Shown: positions 28,950-38,046, numbered from the stretch's first letter. The stretch is 64,000 nt of DNA from CAVSUZ01 sp963795415 (GCA_963795415.1 CAWCHQ010000003.1:124001-188000), one strand, 5' to 3'. Numbers and translations are program-made. The notes: generated from the sequence alone by a model not told the origin.

Positions 28950-29729
28950 TCAGGCTGCCACCCGGCGGGCCATTCGGTTCCCCGGTCTGGTAACCAGACG
29001 AAGCCGGCCTTTGGCATCGCAGGCCTGCACGGTCCAGCAGGCCGGCTTGCCACCCCGGCAGCGGATCAAGCCAAGCTGCCACATGCCAGGGCCGATGCCC
29101 GGAACATCCGGCGCGTCCGAAAGGGGCGGAGGAGACGGCAGGGCGGAGATCCGCCAGCGTGTAACCGCCGCGACCGGCTCGCCAAGAACAGGATCGTCGT
29201 GTCGTCTGCTCCGGCGCAAAACGAAAGCGGTCACGCCGGATGTCTCCGCCGCAAGCTGAAGGCGGCGAGAGGCAGTAAGCGACAGTCTGCCCGGAAGCTC
29301 GGCCACCACCGCGACAAGGCCGGGATAGCGAAGGCCTTCCTCCATGGCCAGCAGCACTGCCTCCGCCTGCGGCGCCTCCGCATAGATGACGCGATCGGCA
29401 GGCAGGCCGACACCCGCCAGGGCAGGAGCAAACAAATCGGGCCGGTGGAGGATCCAGAGGACAGGCCCCTTGAAGCGGGCGGCGATGCCCGCGGTGAACA
29501 GGGCGGCGGCAGCGGCATGCTCGGTTTCGGCGCCGGTGCCGGCGATCTCGTGCAGGGCACCGCGGGCAAGCCCGGCCTCAGGCAGATGACTGTCGATTGC
29601 CGGAATGCCGAAGGGAAGAACAGGTTTGCGCGGGCGCGGGGCGAGCCGCTCCAGCCGGGCAATGGTGTCGCGGAGGCGAATGAGGGTTGCCCGGGGCGGC
29701 GTTGTCAGGGGCGGCGTAGCCAGGGCCAT
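28950..29729 (-). CDS. imuA: ImuA, SOS-inducible translesion mutagenesis protein (RecA-like)
   Basis: A 259-residue ImuA-family protein. The start MALATPPLTTPP leads to LIRLRDTIARLERLAPRPRK, then VLPFGIPAIDSHLPEAGLAR and GALHEIAGTGAETEHAAAAA, a degenerate RecA/SulA-like core. ImuA acts with ImuB and DnaE2 in error-prone repair. A perfect LexA box lies just before the ATG. No imuB or dnaE2 follows: downstream there is a cupin gene on the same strand. The gene is thus an orphan, or its partners lie elsewhere. Confidence 0.85.
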   Translation of the reverse strand: MALATPPLTTPPRATLIRLRDTIARLERLAPRPRKPVLPFGIPAIDSHLPEAGLARGALHEIAGTGAETEHAAAAALFTAGIAARFKGPVLWILHRPDLFAPALAGVGLPADRVIYAEAPQAEAVLLAMEEGLRYPGLVAVVAELPGRLSLTASRRLQLAAETSGVTAFVLRRSRRHDDPVLGEPVAAVTRWRISALPSPPPLSDAPDVPGIGPGMWQLGLIRCRGGKPACWTVQACDAKGRLRLVTRPGNRMARRVAA

Positions 29730-29733
29730 GAAA

Positions 29734-29748
29734 GAACATATAAAGAAC
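29734..29748 (-). promoter_or_regulatory. LexA (SOS) box upstream of imuA
   Basis: On the minus strand the sequence is GTTCTTTATATGTTC, which is GTTC-N7-GTTC, the alphaproteobacterial LexA operator. It ends only four bases before the imuA ATG, so LexA binding would cover the start region. This implies a leaderless or very short leader transcript, or a later translation start. Confidence 0.8.
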
Positions 29749-29910
29749 ATGGCCGGCCGAGTCGAATCGAAGCTGGCTCGAGCACAGGCATGGCCTCCCG
29801 CAGTCAGGAAGGCAGTCCCCGATCCGATGCCCCAACGAGACGTTTGTTGTTGCACCGGGCGCATCCAAGAGTCACCTTGCCGGCATCACCTCCGAGACGA
29901 AAGAGAGGGC

Positions 29911-31191
29911 GTGATCTCTGGTACGGCAACCGTTGGCGTTGCACAGGCACACGGCAGGTGGCAGCCTGATCAGAGAGCCAGGATACAGGCGCTCGCGGCT
30001 TTCAATTTCTTTGTTGCCGCAATCCAGACCGGCTTCGGCCCCTTTATCGGCCTGGCGCTGGTCGGCGAAGGATGGGACCAGACACAGATCGGGATAGCAC
30101 TCAGCGCCGGGACGATTGCCGCGCTGGCGCTGCAGCTTCCTGGCGGGGCATTGGTTGATGCGGTGCACAGCAAACGGCTGATTCTGGCTGGGGCGGTGCT
30201 GATGACCGGCGGCACCGCGCTGATCATGGGGGCGGTGTCCGGGGTGATCCCGGTTTTCACGGCTCAGGTTCTGCACGCTGCGGCGGCTACCGTTATCATG
30301 CCGGCGATTGCCGCCACGACGCTGACGCTATGTGGACATGCGGGGCTCGGCATCTATCTTGGCACGAACACGCGCTGGGCGTCCCTGGGAAGCGCGGTGG
30401 CTGCGGTCCTGTTCGGGTTCGTGGCATCCCGCTTCTCGCCCATGGCCGTGTTTCTGGCAGCAGGGGCGCTGTGCATTCCCGCCGTTGCCGCGCTTAAGCC
30501 GCTCAGGCCAGTTGTGGAGGCGCACAAGGACCATCCTGCGCTGTTGCATCCCGCGCAGCGGCGGCGACATGGCCATCGTTTCTGGCGCATCTTCCTGCGA
30601 TTGCACCTCCATACCTTCGCGATCTGTGTGCTGCTGTTCCAGCTGGCGGATGCCGCCATGCTGCCGATCGCCGTGAACGCGCTGGCGAAGCAGCCCGGTT
30701 CGCACGGGTTCGTCGTGTCCGGTGCGATCCTGACTTCGCAACTCATGGTCGCTGCGATTTCCCCCTCTCTGGGGCGGGCCGCCGAGAGGCGCGGGCGCCG
30801 CCCGATCCTGCTCCTGGGATTCGCCATGCTTCCGATACGGGGTGTTTTGCTGGCGCTTCTTTCGGGATCGGTGCCGCTGGTGATGGTGCAGGCGCTGGAT
30901 GGGGTCAGCGGCGCGGTAATGGGAATCATGGTTCCCTTGATTGCCGCGGATCTTACGCGCCGGACCGCGTTCCTGAATCTGGCGATCAATTCGATTAACC
31001 TGGCGGGAGGCCTCGGTGCCACCGTAAGCACGTCGGCGGCCGGCTGGATAGCTGATCAGGCCGGGACCTCGACGGCGCTGCTCTGCCTTGCAGTGGTCGG
31101 GCTCGGGGCCGTGGTGCTGCTTGCGCTGATGATGCCGGAGACGCGGCCGGCGGATCTCGATCAAGGCGCGCCTGCGGGCACCAGGTCATGA
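29911..31191 (+). CDS. MFS transporter, probable drug or small-molecule exporter
   Basis: A membrane protein with about 12 helices and 426 residues if started at GTG 29911, which has GAGAGGG upstream. The open frame extends 306 bases further, overlapping imuA and its LexA box, so the longer start is unlikely. Segments include FNFFVAAIQTGFGPFIG, the loop between helices 2 and 3 VDAVHSKRL, and after the mid-loop RAAERRGRRPILLLGF. The fold suggests an exporter; substrate not known. It is divergent from imuA. Confidence 0.82.
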   Translation: MISGTATVGVAQAHGRWQPDQRARIQALAAFNFFVAAIQTGFGPFIGLALVGEGWDQTQIGIALSAGTIAALALQLPGGALVDAVHSKRLILAGAVLMTGGTALIMGAVSGVIPVFTAQVLHAAAATVIMPAIAATTLTLCGHAGLGIYLGTNTRWASLGSAVAAVLFGFVASRFSPMAVFLAAGALCIPAVAALKPLRPVVEAHKDHPALLHPAQRRRHGHRFWRIFLRLHLHTFAICVLLFQLADAAMLPIAVNALAKQPGSHGFVVSGAILTSQLMVAAISPSLGRAAERRGRRPILLLGFAMLPIRGVLLALLSGSVPLVMVQALDGVSGAVMGIMVPLIAADLTRRTAFLNLAINSINLAGGLGATVSTSAAGWIADQAGTSTALLCLAVVGLGAVVLLALMMPETRPADLDQGAPAGTRS

Positions 31192-31216
31192 AAGGAACTT
31201 CGAGGAGGAACTTGCG

Positions 31217-31936
31217 ATGAAAGCCGCCGATGTAATGACAAGCCCGATTGTAGCGGTGCGGCTGGATGCTCCGCTTTCCCAGGCGGTTCGGCTGATGGTG
31301 GAAAACCGGATCAGCGGGTTGCCGGTTCTGGATGCTGCGGGTCATCCGGTGGGGATGCTGACCGAGGGCGATCTGTTACGGCGGGCGGAGACGGGAACCG
31401 CCGCTAGCCGCTCCGGTTGGTTTGGGCAGTTATTCATGTCCGGGCGGCTCGCGAGTGAGTACGTGCAAACGCACAGCCGGCGCGTGCAGGACGTCATGGC
31501 GACGGACGTCATCAGCGTCGAGGAAGACACGCCCCTCGAGGAAATTACAGACCTGATGATCCGGCGTCGGATCAAACGGCTGCCTGTCGTACGCAACGGC
31601 TCGGTCGTGGGCGTCGTCAGCCGCTCCGATACGCTGCGGGTTCTGGCCCAGAAGCTGGACGCACCTGCTGCAAGCGCGACGGACGCAGAGTTAAGAGACC
31701 AGATCCTCAAGGAGTTCGCGGCACAGCCCTGGGCACCGCGGCGGTCGGTCAGCATTGCCGTGGTGGATGGCGTGGTCGATATCGACGGCGTCGTGTTTGA
31801 TCTTCGCGAGCGGGATGCGCTGCGGGTTGCGGCGGAAAATGTGCCGGGTGTGCGCAGCGTGGAGAATCGCGTTGTTTGCGTGGAGCCGAATACGGGTACG
31901 CTGATGGTCGGACCCGAGGACGAGGAGCGGCGTTAG
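31217..31936 (+). CDS. CBS-pair and BON domain protein
   Basis: A 239-residue cytosolic protein. Two CBS motifs are at about 1-60 (VMTSPIVAVRLDAPLSQAVR, ISGLPVLDAAGHPVGMLTEG) and 92-147 (DVMATDVISVEEDTPLEEI, RLPVVRNGSVVGVVSRSDTL). A BON domain follows at about 160-230 (LRDQILKEFA, VSIAVVDGVVDIDGVV, VPGVRSVENRVV). CBS pairs bind adenine nucleotides, and BON domains attach to membranes or phospholipids. The partner is unknown. AGGAGGAAC lies upstream of the ATG. Confidence 0.88.
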   Translation: MKAADVMTSPIVAVRLDAPLSQAVRLMVENRISGLPVLDAAGHPVGMLTEGDLLRRAETGTAASRSGWFGQLFMSGRLASEYVQTHSRRVQDVMATDVISVEEDTPLEEITDLMIRRRIKRLPVVRNGSVVGVVSRSDTLRVLAQKLDAPAASATDAELRDQILKEFAAQPWAPRRSVSIAVVDGVVDIDGVVFDLRERDALRVAAENVPGVRSVENRVVCVEPNTGTLMVGPEDEERR

Positions 31937-32366
31937 TTTGGCTTTTGCCGGGTCCTGCCGGAGCAACCAACGGCATTTGGTCGTGGCCGCAAAACCGGGA
32001 GCCCAGGCAGGTTGTGATTAACCGTTGATCCGCTTTCGGCATGGAATGATCGAGCGCTGTCGCGGAAGCTGACGCGGCCGAGCAGGGGTCGGCACGTATC
32101 GGGCGTGATGATCTGCGCGGGAACGCGGGCCGGCGACGAAGGCGAGGGTCGCGGCTCAGGCAGTCCGCCCCAGCGCCCCGGGGCAAAGCACCGGAACCAA
32201 CAATTCAAGCGCAGCAGGCCTGAAGGCGTCTTAAAATAACATACTAATGTCGGCAAAAGAGTAATTTTGAGACTGATTGTAAAAAAATCGTTGACTTTCG
32301 AGTGCTGGTTGTTAATACATTAATCCGTTGCAATCGTTCGGCTAACAAGAACAGAAGGATAATGGT
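31937..32366. other. Intergenic region with promoter of the PEP-CTERM gene
   Basis: No gene was recognised in the 430 bases. The first part is GC-rich; the last 120 are AT-rich and hold the putative promoter described separately. The AT-rich upstream track may be a UP-like element. Confidence 0.5.
32291..32318 (+). promoter_or_regulatory. Sigma-70-type promoter for the PEP-CTERM gene
   Basis: TTGACT (32291-32296) and TAATAC (32313-32318) are separated by 16 bases, 49 bases before the ATG at 32367. Upstream is an A/T-rich run with seven As. Good match to the housekeeping consensus; activity not shown. Confidence 0.5.
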
Positions 32367-33005
32367 ATGCGCAGTCTCTCCACCGCCGCAGTGATGGGCG
32401 GTCTCCTCCTGGCCGGTGCGGCGCATGCCACGCCGACATCCTACATAACCGGTCAGCTCAACATGGGAGACGCTTTAAATCTGTATGATGTGAAGGTCCT
32501 CGACAGCAGCAATCATACCGTCGACAATAACCTGGCGTCTGGTGTGAAGCTGCAGTTCACCACCGGCTTACTCGGTGCGGATGCGGGTGTCACCGGCGAG
32601 GACGGCTCGCTCGACAAGATCAACGTCCTGATCGGGAACGTCGCCTACATTAAATCGCCTTTGAACTTCAAATCGTTTTCTGGTCCGATCGACGACTTCT
32701 TCTCGGCTACCAACATTTTCAACCACGTCACGGTATCCTTCGACCTGGATACGCTGACGATTGACAAACAGAATTCGAGCACGCTTTCTCTGATCGGCCA
32801 TGGCACTTTGCATGAGACCGGCTACGCCGACGCGTCGGCTGAATGGGATTTTACGACCCAGGCCGGTGGGCGGGCCAGCGCTAAGTTGTCCTGGTCGGGG
32901 GATGCGTTTCCGGTCCCTGAGCCAAGCAGTTTTGCCGCGGCCGCGGTCGGCGGAATTGCGATGTTCGGTTTCAGCCTGACAAGGCGGCGTTCGCGGGCGG
33001 TTTGA
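32367..33005 (+). CDS. PEP-CTERM sorting-domain protein
   Basis: A 212-residue secreted protein. The signal peptide MRSLSTAAVMGGLLLAGAAH is cut after AHA. The mature part has NMGDALNLYDVKVLDSSNHT and beta-rich sequence, possibly carbohydrate-associated. The C-terminus VPEPSSFAAAAVGGIAMFGF followed by SLTRRRSRAV is the exosortase-recognised anchor. AGAACAGAAGGATA provides a ribosome site. Intact, unlike the other PEP-CTERM gene at 24525-25225. Confidence 0.88.
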   Translation: MRSLSTAAVMGGLLLAGAAHATPTSYITGQLNMGDALNLYDVKVLDSSNHTVDNNLASGVKLQFTTGLLGADAGVTGEDGSLDKINVLIGNVAYIKSPLNFKSFSGPIDDFFSATNIFNHVTVSFDLDTLTIDKQNSSTLSLIGHGTLHETGYADASAEWDFTTQAGGRASAKLSWSGDAFPVPEPSSFAAAAVGGIAMFGFSLTRRRSRAV

Positions 33006-33016
33006 TTCTGTATGCA

Positions 33017-33053
33017 GGCAGGGATACTCGGCCATGCCCGAGTGTTCCTGCCA
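33017..33053 (+). terminator. Hairpin after the PEP-CTERM gene
   Basis: GGCAGGGATACTCGG and CCGAGTGTTCCTGCC form a 15-base stem with two weak positions and a six-base loop, 12 bases after the stop. There is no T-run, so it may be a stabilising 3' hairpin. Confidence 0.5.
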
Positions 33054-33177
33054 TCGACTTAACCGCCCGCCTGTCCCTTCGGCGCATGACGTCGCTTTTT
33101 TTAACCCAAGCAGGCTGCGAGCGATGATGCGGTCAGTCTATATGCCGCATCATTGCGAGCCGCGTCACGGTTAACCG

Positions 33178-33720
33178 CTAAAATAAGCCTGCCCGCCTGT
33201 CAGTACGCCAGACGAGCAGCCGACGCTCGATAACCAGTACACCATAGTACATCATCATAGCGACCACGGCCATTGCGGGCGTGCTGGTGAGCGCGCTCAT
33301 GCCCGGGATGGTTTCTCCGGCAATCTGCCACGCAGCGATCAGAATGGCAGCGAGCAGCCACGAAGCGAGACGCGGGAAGAGGCACCACTGCTGCCGTTCG
33401 GTGTCGGCAAGGCGGGAAGGGAGTTCGTGATCATTGCAGCGATTCCGGAGAGGTGGGCAGGGCGTTCCAGACGTGTTGCTGCAATTCGCTGAAGGCGGGA
33501 ACGAAACGGCCGGCGTCGGAATCTCGCGGGCGAGGGAGGGGACGGCGATTTCGGCCTCGATCCGGCCGGGTGCGCGCGACATGACGAGGACGCGGTCGGC
33601 GAAGGCGACGGCTTCCTCGATACCGCGCGAGCGAGGGCAGCGCGCTTACGCATGCCACCGGAGAGCTGTCTGGGGAAGAGGTCGCTCGCATTGGCGAGAC
33701 CGACATGTGCGGGCGGTTTA
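33178..33720 (-). pseudogene. Remnant of a nitrate/sulfonate-type ABC transporter (ATPase plus permease)
   Basis: The ATPase fragment shows LFPRQLSGGMRKRAALARA, then by frameshift GIEEAVAFADRVLVMSRAPG and IEAEIAV, so the Walker B region between signature and switch loop is missing. It ends with the usual tail. A permease frame begins MITNSLPALPTPN with an ATGA overlap, runs by another frame into FPRLASWLLAAILIAAWQ, and then jumps to a C-terminal VLVIERRLLVWR; the membrane core is missing. The operon arrangement is preserved, but several deletions and frameshifts make it non-functional. Confidence 0.75.
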
Positions 33721-33721
33721 T

Positions 33722-34408
33722 TCAGCCGGGCCGGCTGATTATGCGGACCCGCCGGAGGAGGGCGCGGCGGGCGCGGGCTGCATCGCCCGTCAGGACCAGC
33801 AGGCCCGGTATTTGGCCCGGGTGTTTTAGTAGCGATGAACCAACTCGCCCAAAGGCGATCATTCCTCGCACATCCAGCGCGATAAGGGCCGCCGGCGGTA
33901 AAGTCCGGCCGGCGGGATCGCAGATGGCACGCAGAACGGCGAAAGGAACGCCGTGGGCAGCAGCAAGTTCTGCAACGGCGCCGCTTTCCAGATCCACGGC
34001 CGCACAGGAGGTGGTTGCGAACAGCTTTTGTTTCTGCTGTGCCGTGGTGACGGGGTGCTCGGCGCCGAGCAGCAGATGCGGTGTTTGTCCGCCAAGTGAA
34101 GCCGACAGCTCCGGATCGGTGTTAAAGCAACCGGATGCCACGACGACTGCCGAAGGGATCATGATGGTGCCTGACGAAAGCTGCGGGTCCAGGCCGCCGG
34201 CCAGGCCGAAGCTGATCAGCGCGGAGGCGCCGCCGTTGAGAAGCGATTTGGCGGCATGGCGAGCGCCCCATGCTGTACCGCCGCCGACCGCGACGGTGGC
34301 GCCAAGAATGCGCGCAATCCGGGCTTCAGCGGCCAGACCGACCACGATTCCTGCTCTGGCATTCCATCGCCGGTCAGGTATGGGCCAACCCCCCAATTCG
34401 CGGGGCAA
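33722..34408 (-). CDS. Nucleoside-phosphorylase-like protein, hopanoid-associated (HpnG-like)
   Basis: A 228-residue protein of the PNP/MTAN fold. GIVVGLAAEARIARILG at the N-terminus, ALISFGLAGGLDPQLSSG and the ribose/acid site AAVDLESGAVAELAAAHGVP followed by AVLRAICDPAGR match the HpnG hopanoid-associated phosphorylase group, which releases adenine from adenosylhopane. The start is uncertain: the open frame begins with TTG, and an internal GTG at about 34345 is possible. No other hopanoid gene is in the window. Confidence 0.75.
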   Translation of the reverse strand: MPRELGGWPIPDRRWNARAGIVVGLAAEARIARILGATVAVGGGTAWGARHAAKSLLNGGASALISFGLAGGLDPQLSSGTIMIPSAVVVASGCFNTDPELSASLGGQTPHLLLGAEHPVTTAQQKQKLFATTSCAAVDLESGAVAELAAAHGVPFAVLRAICDPAGRTLPPAALIALDVRGMIAFGRVGSSLLKHPGQIPGLLVLTGDAARARRALLRRVRIISRPG

Positions 34409-34539
34409 TCGCGTTATCGAGTTGCACGGGGTTATGAATGCGATGCCCAGTTGGTGTGGAGGAATCGGAGCATAGCGTCAAATCCGTGGCGCGGCGGGAT
34501 GGCGATGATTGCCGCCCGTTGCCGGATCGTGCAGGCAGT

Positions 34540-34845
34540 TCAACGGTATCCGTGGTCGATGCTCGAATATGTTCCGCGCTCCTCCTGACGGCGGAAGTTG
34601 CCGCGGGTCGCGTACTCGTGGGCAAATTCGGGGCCGCAGACCCGGTCGATATCGCCGCGCGTAATGCCGATGTCGCGTAGTTCGACGGGGCTCATTCCCT
34701 GCAATTCCTGGCGTTCTCGCACTCGGTCGCGGAAAGCGCCGATGAAGTTCAGGATCCGGGTGATCAGGCCCGATTTGCGCGGCCGGGAGATCATCGGCGA
34801 GGCATGGACGGGCTGGAGGTATTCGCTGGAACGATAGGCCGACAT
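34540..34845 (-). CDS. DUF1127 domain protein
   Basis: A 101-residue basic protein starting MSAYRSSEYLQPVHASPM. The DUF1127 motif RERQELQGMSPVELRDIGIT is at about 44-63, followed by RGDIDRV. These small proteins are found in alphaproteobacteria; some affect RNA turnover or stress and phosphate responses. Gene AGGAGCCGAAC upstream supports this start. It is divergent from the LysR gene. Confidence 0.85.
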   Translation of the reverse strand: MSAYRSSEYLQPVHASPMISRPRKSGLITRILNFIGAFRDRVRERQELQGMSPVELRDIGITRGDIDRVCGPEFAHEYATRGNFRRQEERGTYSSIDHGYR

Positions 34846-34950
34846 CGTTCGGCTCCTTTGCGTGACGTTGCATAATGATGGACATCCACACGGCGGAGGA
34901 GAATGAGCTGTCAATGAGATATATTCTCTCGGATTTCGGGAGAATGCGGC

Positions 34951-35844
34951 GTGAACACGATTGAAGAATATCAGGTCCTCGTTGCGGTGATGGAGCGGGG
35001 AAGCCTTACGGGCGCGGCGCGGGAGCTTGGACGCTCGCTCCAGGCGGTGAGTTGGGCGCTGGCGCAGGTGGAGCAGGATCTGGGGGTCGAGCTCATCCGG
35101 CGGACGACACGACGGCTGGAGCCGACGCCGGCGGGAGTGGGATTTTACAATCGGATCCGTGTCGCGCTGGCGGATATCGAGGCAGCTCGGATCGAGGCGG
35201 GGGAAGCGGCGAGCGCGATCAGCGGGCCGGTGCGGCTGGGCGGGCCGCTGCTGTTCGGGCCGGTGTATCTGGTTCCGGCCATCGCCGCTTTTTTGCAGCG
35301 GCATCCGGCCGTGACCGTGGATTTGCGGCTCAGCAACGATTTCGCGGATCTGATTGCGGAGAGGCTGGACCTTTCGCTGCGTGTGGGCGAGCTTGAGGAT
35401 TCGTCGTTGCGCACGCGGCGGCTAGGGATGGCGAGACGGGTGACATTTGCTGCACCATGTTATCTCGCCGAACGCGGGCGGCCGGCGATGCCTGCCGATC
35501 TCGCACGGCATGATTGCGTGATTCGGACCTCGGCACAGGACGCGTATAACTGGACGTATTCGCGCGACGGGCTGCACGAGACAGTGCATGTGCGCGGACG
35601 GCTGGCGATCACGTCGGCAGATGGGTGCAACGAAGCTGTGGCCCTGGGGCTGGGGATCGGGCTGGGGCAGATGTGGCAGGTGCGACCATTGCTCGATCAG
35701 GGGCGGGTGGAGCTGATCCTGACGGAATTCGAGCCGGCGCCGGTCCCGGTCAGTGTAATCTGGCCGCCGGGAGGCGCATTGCCGGCGCGGGTGCGGCTGC
35801 TGATCGATTTTCTGGTTGCCCGGCTGGGCGCGGAGAAGTGGTGA
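34951..35844 (+). CDS. LysR-family transcriptional regulator
   Basis: A 297-residue LTTR. The N-terminal helix-turn-helix is YQVLVAVMERGSLTGAAREL and GRSLQAVSWALAQVEQDLG, followed by RRTTRRLEPTPAG. The effector domain shows GPVRLGGPLLFGPVYLVPAI and LDLSLRVGELEDSSLRTRRL. It is positioned to control the downstream acid-sugar genes. The 105-base gap to the divergent DUF1127 gene would hold its operator. Confidence 0.9.
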   Translation: MNTIEEYQVLVAVMERGSLTGAARELGRSLQAVSWALAQVEQDLGVELIRRTTRRLEPTPAGVGFYNRIRVALADIEAARIEAGEAASAISGPVRLGGPLLFGPVYLVPAIAAFLQRHPAVTVDLRLSNDFADLIAERLDLSLRVGELEDSSLRTRRLGMARRVTFAAPCYLAERGRPAMPADLARHDCVIRTSAQDAYNWTYSRDGLHETVHVRGRLAITSADGCNEAVALGLGIGLGQMWQVRPLLDQGRVELILTEFEPAPVPVSVIWPPGGALPARVRLLIDFLVARLGAEKW

Positions 35845-35894
35845 GTTGCCGCCGGGTATGAGCGCCCGTAAGACATCGGGATGAGGTATTGGCA

Positions 35895-36629
35895 ATGAAC
35901 GACGTCAGCTCGCCGGTGGGCGACTCTTTCCCGATCACCAATCGCAACCGGCTGCGGCGCAAGCACGAACGGGGGCGGCATGATCGCAAGACGGTCTATG
36001 ATATTCTTGATGCGGCGATGGTGTGCCACATCGCGTATGTAATCGATGGGCAGCCGTATTGCACACCGACCGCGTTCTGGCGCGAAGGAGATCACCTGTA
36101 CTGGCATGGTTCTTCGGCAAGCCGGATGCTGCGGGCGGAGGCGCAGGGCATACCGGTTTGCCTGACAGTCACGCACATGGACGCGATCGTGCTGGCACGA
36201 TGCGGATTTAATCACTCAATCAACTATCGCTCGGTGATGGCGTACGGCCACGCGCACATGATCGAAGGGCGAGCGGAGAAGCTGCGCGCAATGAATGCGT
36301 TCGTCGACCGATTTTTCCCTGGGCGGTCGAAGGCGTTGCGGACTCCGACGGAGCAGGAGATCAAGGCGACTACGTTGCTGGGGATGGAGATGGAGCAGGC
36401 GTCGGGAAAGATTCGCGATCTGGATGTGCATGACGAGGAGGAGGATTATGCGGTGCCGGCGTGGACGGCGCTGATACCGGTGAAGACGGTATTGGAGCCG
36501 GCGCGGGAATGTCCACGGCAGCATCCGGATGCGTCACGGGATGCGGGTGGAATGGCCGCGTATCAGCCGGAGCGGCGTTTGGATGAGGTGATGCTGGAGA
36601 TGTACCGGAAGGCGTATCCGGGCGGGTAA
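35895..36629 (+). CDS. Pyridoxamine 5'-phosphate oxidase-like flavin split-barrel protein
   Basis: A 244-residue protein. RHDRKTVYDILDAAMVCHIA, VIDGQPYCTPTAFWREGDHL, YWHGSSASRMLRA and CLTVTHMDAIVLAR follow the FMN/F420/haem split-barrel layout (PNPOx-like). Members reduce or bind flavin; the substrate is unknown. The start ATG at 35895 is used; a TTG two codons upstream is possible. It follows lysR and precedes two dehydratases, all read the same way. Confidence 0.85.
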   Translation: MNDVSSPVGDSFPITNRNRLRRKHERGRHDRKTVYDILDAAMVCHIAYVIDGQPYCTPTAFWREGDHLYWHGSSASRMLRAEAQGIPVCLTVTHMDAIVLARCGFNHSINYRSVMAYGHAHMIEGRAEKLRAMNAFVDRFFPGRSKALRTPTEQEIKATTLLGMEMEQASGKIRDLDVHDEEEDYAVPAWTALIPVKTVLEPARECPRQHPDASRDAGGMAAYQPERRLDEVMLEMYRKAYPGG

Positions 36630-36650
36630 CTTTGATCGCAAGGATGTGTC

Positions 36651-37844
36651 ATGAAGATTAGCGCTGTACGTGTGCTGCGTTTGCGTGGCACGATGCCGAC
36701 CGAGGGTCCGTTCTGGGAAGAGCGGCTGGTGCGGCCGATCGATATTTATCCGGAATACCGCGCGCGGAATGATTTTGAAGGCGGCGTGCCGGCCGGGTCG
36801 GATAGATTCAAGGTGGAGCAGTATTTCCTTCGGATCGAGGCGGATGACGGCTTGCACGGGATCTCGGGTCCGATTCCAGAAATGGTTGCGTTGTTCATTG
36901 CCAAACGGCTGCGGCAGATCATCCAGGGGCAAGACGCGATCGCGCATGAGAAGTTGTGGGACCAGATGCACCGGATCATGGTGCATGGGCGGCAGGGCGA
37001 CGCGATGCTGGCGATCAGCGCGGTCGATTGTGCGCTGTGGGACCTGAAAGGGAGGTGGCTTGGACAGCCGGTGTACCGGCTGCTTGGCGGGCCGACGCGG
37101 GGTGCGGTCCCGGCCTATGCGTCGATGCTGGGGTTTGCCGTGCAGGATATGGGTCGCGTACGGGCGCGGGCGCAGGAATACAAGGAGCGCGGATACGGCG
37201 CTCAGAAGTGGTTTTTCCGGCATGGGCCAATGAGCGGGCCAGAGGGTCTGCACAAAAACGTCGCGCTGGTACGGACGCTGCGGGAGACGCTCGGCGAGGA
37301 TTACGACATCATGCTGGATTGCTGGCAGTCGTTCGATCCGAATAATGCGATCGAGCTGGCGGAGCGGATCGCGGAGTACCGGCCGCGCTGGCTGGAAGAG
37401 GCGGTGATGCCGGACCGGATTGACTCATACGTGCGGGTGAAAGAGCGGACGAATATTCCACTATCGGGCGCGGAGCATGAGTATACGCGATGGGGATTTA
37501 AGCGGTTCATAGATACGGGCGCGCTGGATATATTGCAGCCGGATATTTACTGGGCGGGCGGGTTGTCCGAGACGCTGAAGATCACCGCCTATGCAACCGC
37601 GCATGATCTGATCGTTATTCCGCACGGGCATTCCTCGCCGGCGGGGGTCCATTTTTCTCTGGTGCAGCCGCCGATTGTGACGCCGTATCAGGAATTTCTG
37701 GTTAAGTGGAACGCGATCAACCAGTGGTTCCTGGCGAAACCGATTGAGGTGAAGGATGGTGTGATCGGCGCGCCGGAGGAGGCCGGGCTTGGGATGGATC
37801 TGGATCGGGGGAAGATCGAGGCGGAGGAAGACGTATTCGGGTGA
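36651..37844 (+). CDS. Mandelate racemase/enolase-superfamily dehydratase (rhamnonate-type)
   Basis: A 397-residue acid-sugar dehydratase candidate. The N-terminal cap begins MKISAVRVLRLRGTM; then ISAVDCALWDLKGRWLGQPV, a lysine motif YGAQKWFFRHGP, the metal aspartate MLDCWQSFD and glutamates WLEEAVMPD and LSGAEHEYTR, and a histidine in VIPHGHSSPAG. The Lys-Phe-Phe-x-His pattern resembles L-rhamnonate dehydratases, but other aldonates are possible. It would remove water to form 2-keto-3-deoxy acids. Confidence 0.85.
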   Translation: MKISAVRVLRLRGTMPTEGPFWEERLVRPIDIYPEYRARNDFEGGVPAGSDRFKVEQYFLRIEADDGLHGISGPIPEMVALFIAKRLRQIIQGQDAIAHEKLWDQMHRIMVHGRQGDAMLAISAVDCALWDLKGRWLGQPVYRLLGGPTRGAVPAYASMLGFAVQDMGRVRARAQEYKERGYGAQKWFFRHGPMSGPEGLHKNVALVRTLRETLGEDYDIMLDCWQSFDPNNAIELAERIAEYRPRWLEEAVMPDRIDSYVRVKERTNIPLSGAEHEYTRWGFKRFIDTGALDILQPDIYWAGGLSETLKITAYATAHDLIVIPHGHSSPAGVHFSLVQPPIVTPYQEFLVKWNAINQWFLAKPIEVKDGVIGAPEEAGLGMDLDRGKIEAEEDVFG

Positions 37845-37974
37845 GAGGGCGGCCTTGGTAGCGGCGTGTTAACCTGGGCCTGCTGAGAATTCGAAACGCC
37901 GGCCAGACTTCGCTGACCGGCGTCCGACTGGCCCGCCGGATAGGCAGCGGAGCCATATTTGAAAGAGGAAAGCG

Positions 37975-38046
37975 ATGCGTGCACATCGCTCGCTCCAGAT
38001 AATGATGCTCCTGAGCATCGAGATCAAGATCATTCGGCATCGGTAG
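37975..38046 (+). CDS. Possible 23-residue small protein
   Basis: ATG at 37975 follows AAAGAGGAAAGCG, a strong ribosome site, and reads MRAHRSLQIMMLLSIEIKII then RHR and stop, seven bases before a strong GC hairpin. The middle is hydrophobic. It may be a small membrane peptide or a chance frame; an overlapping minus-strand frame also exists. Confidence 0.3.
   Translation: MRAHRSLQIMMLLSIEIKIIRHR

Noticed and set aside
29605..29910. Longer MFS protein start upstream of 29911
   Set aside because: It would overlap imuA and its LexA box and encodes a charged, non-membrane leader.
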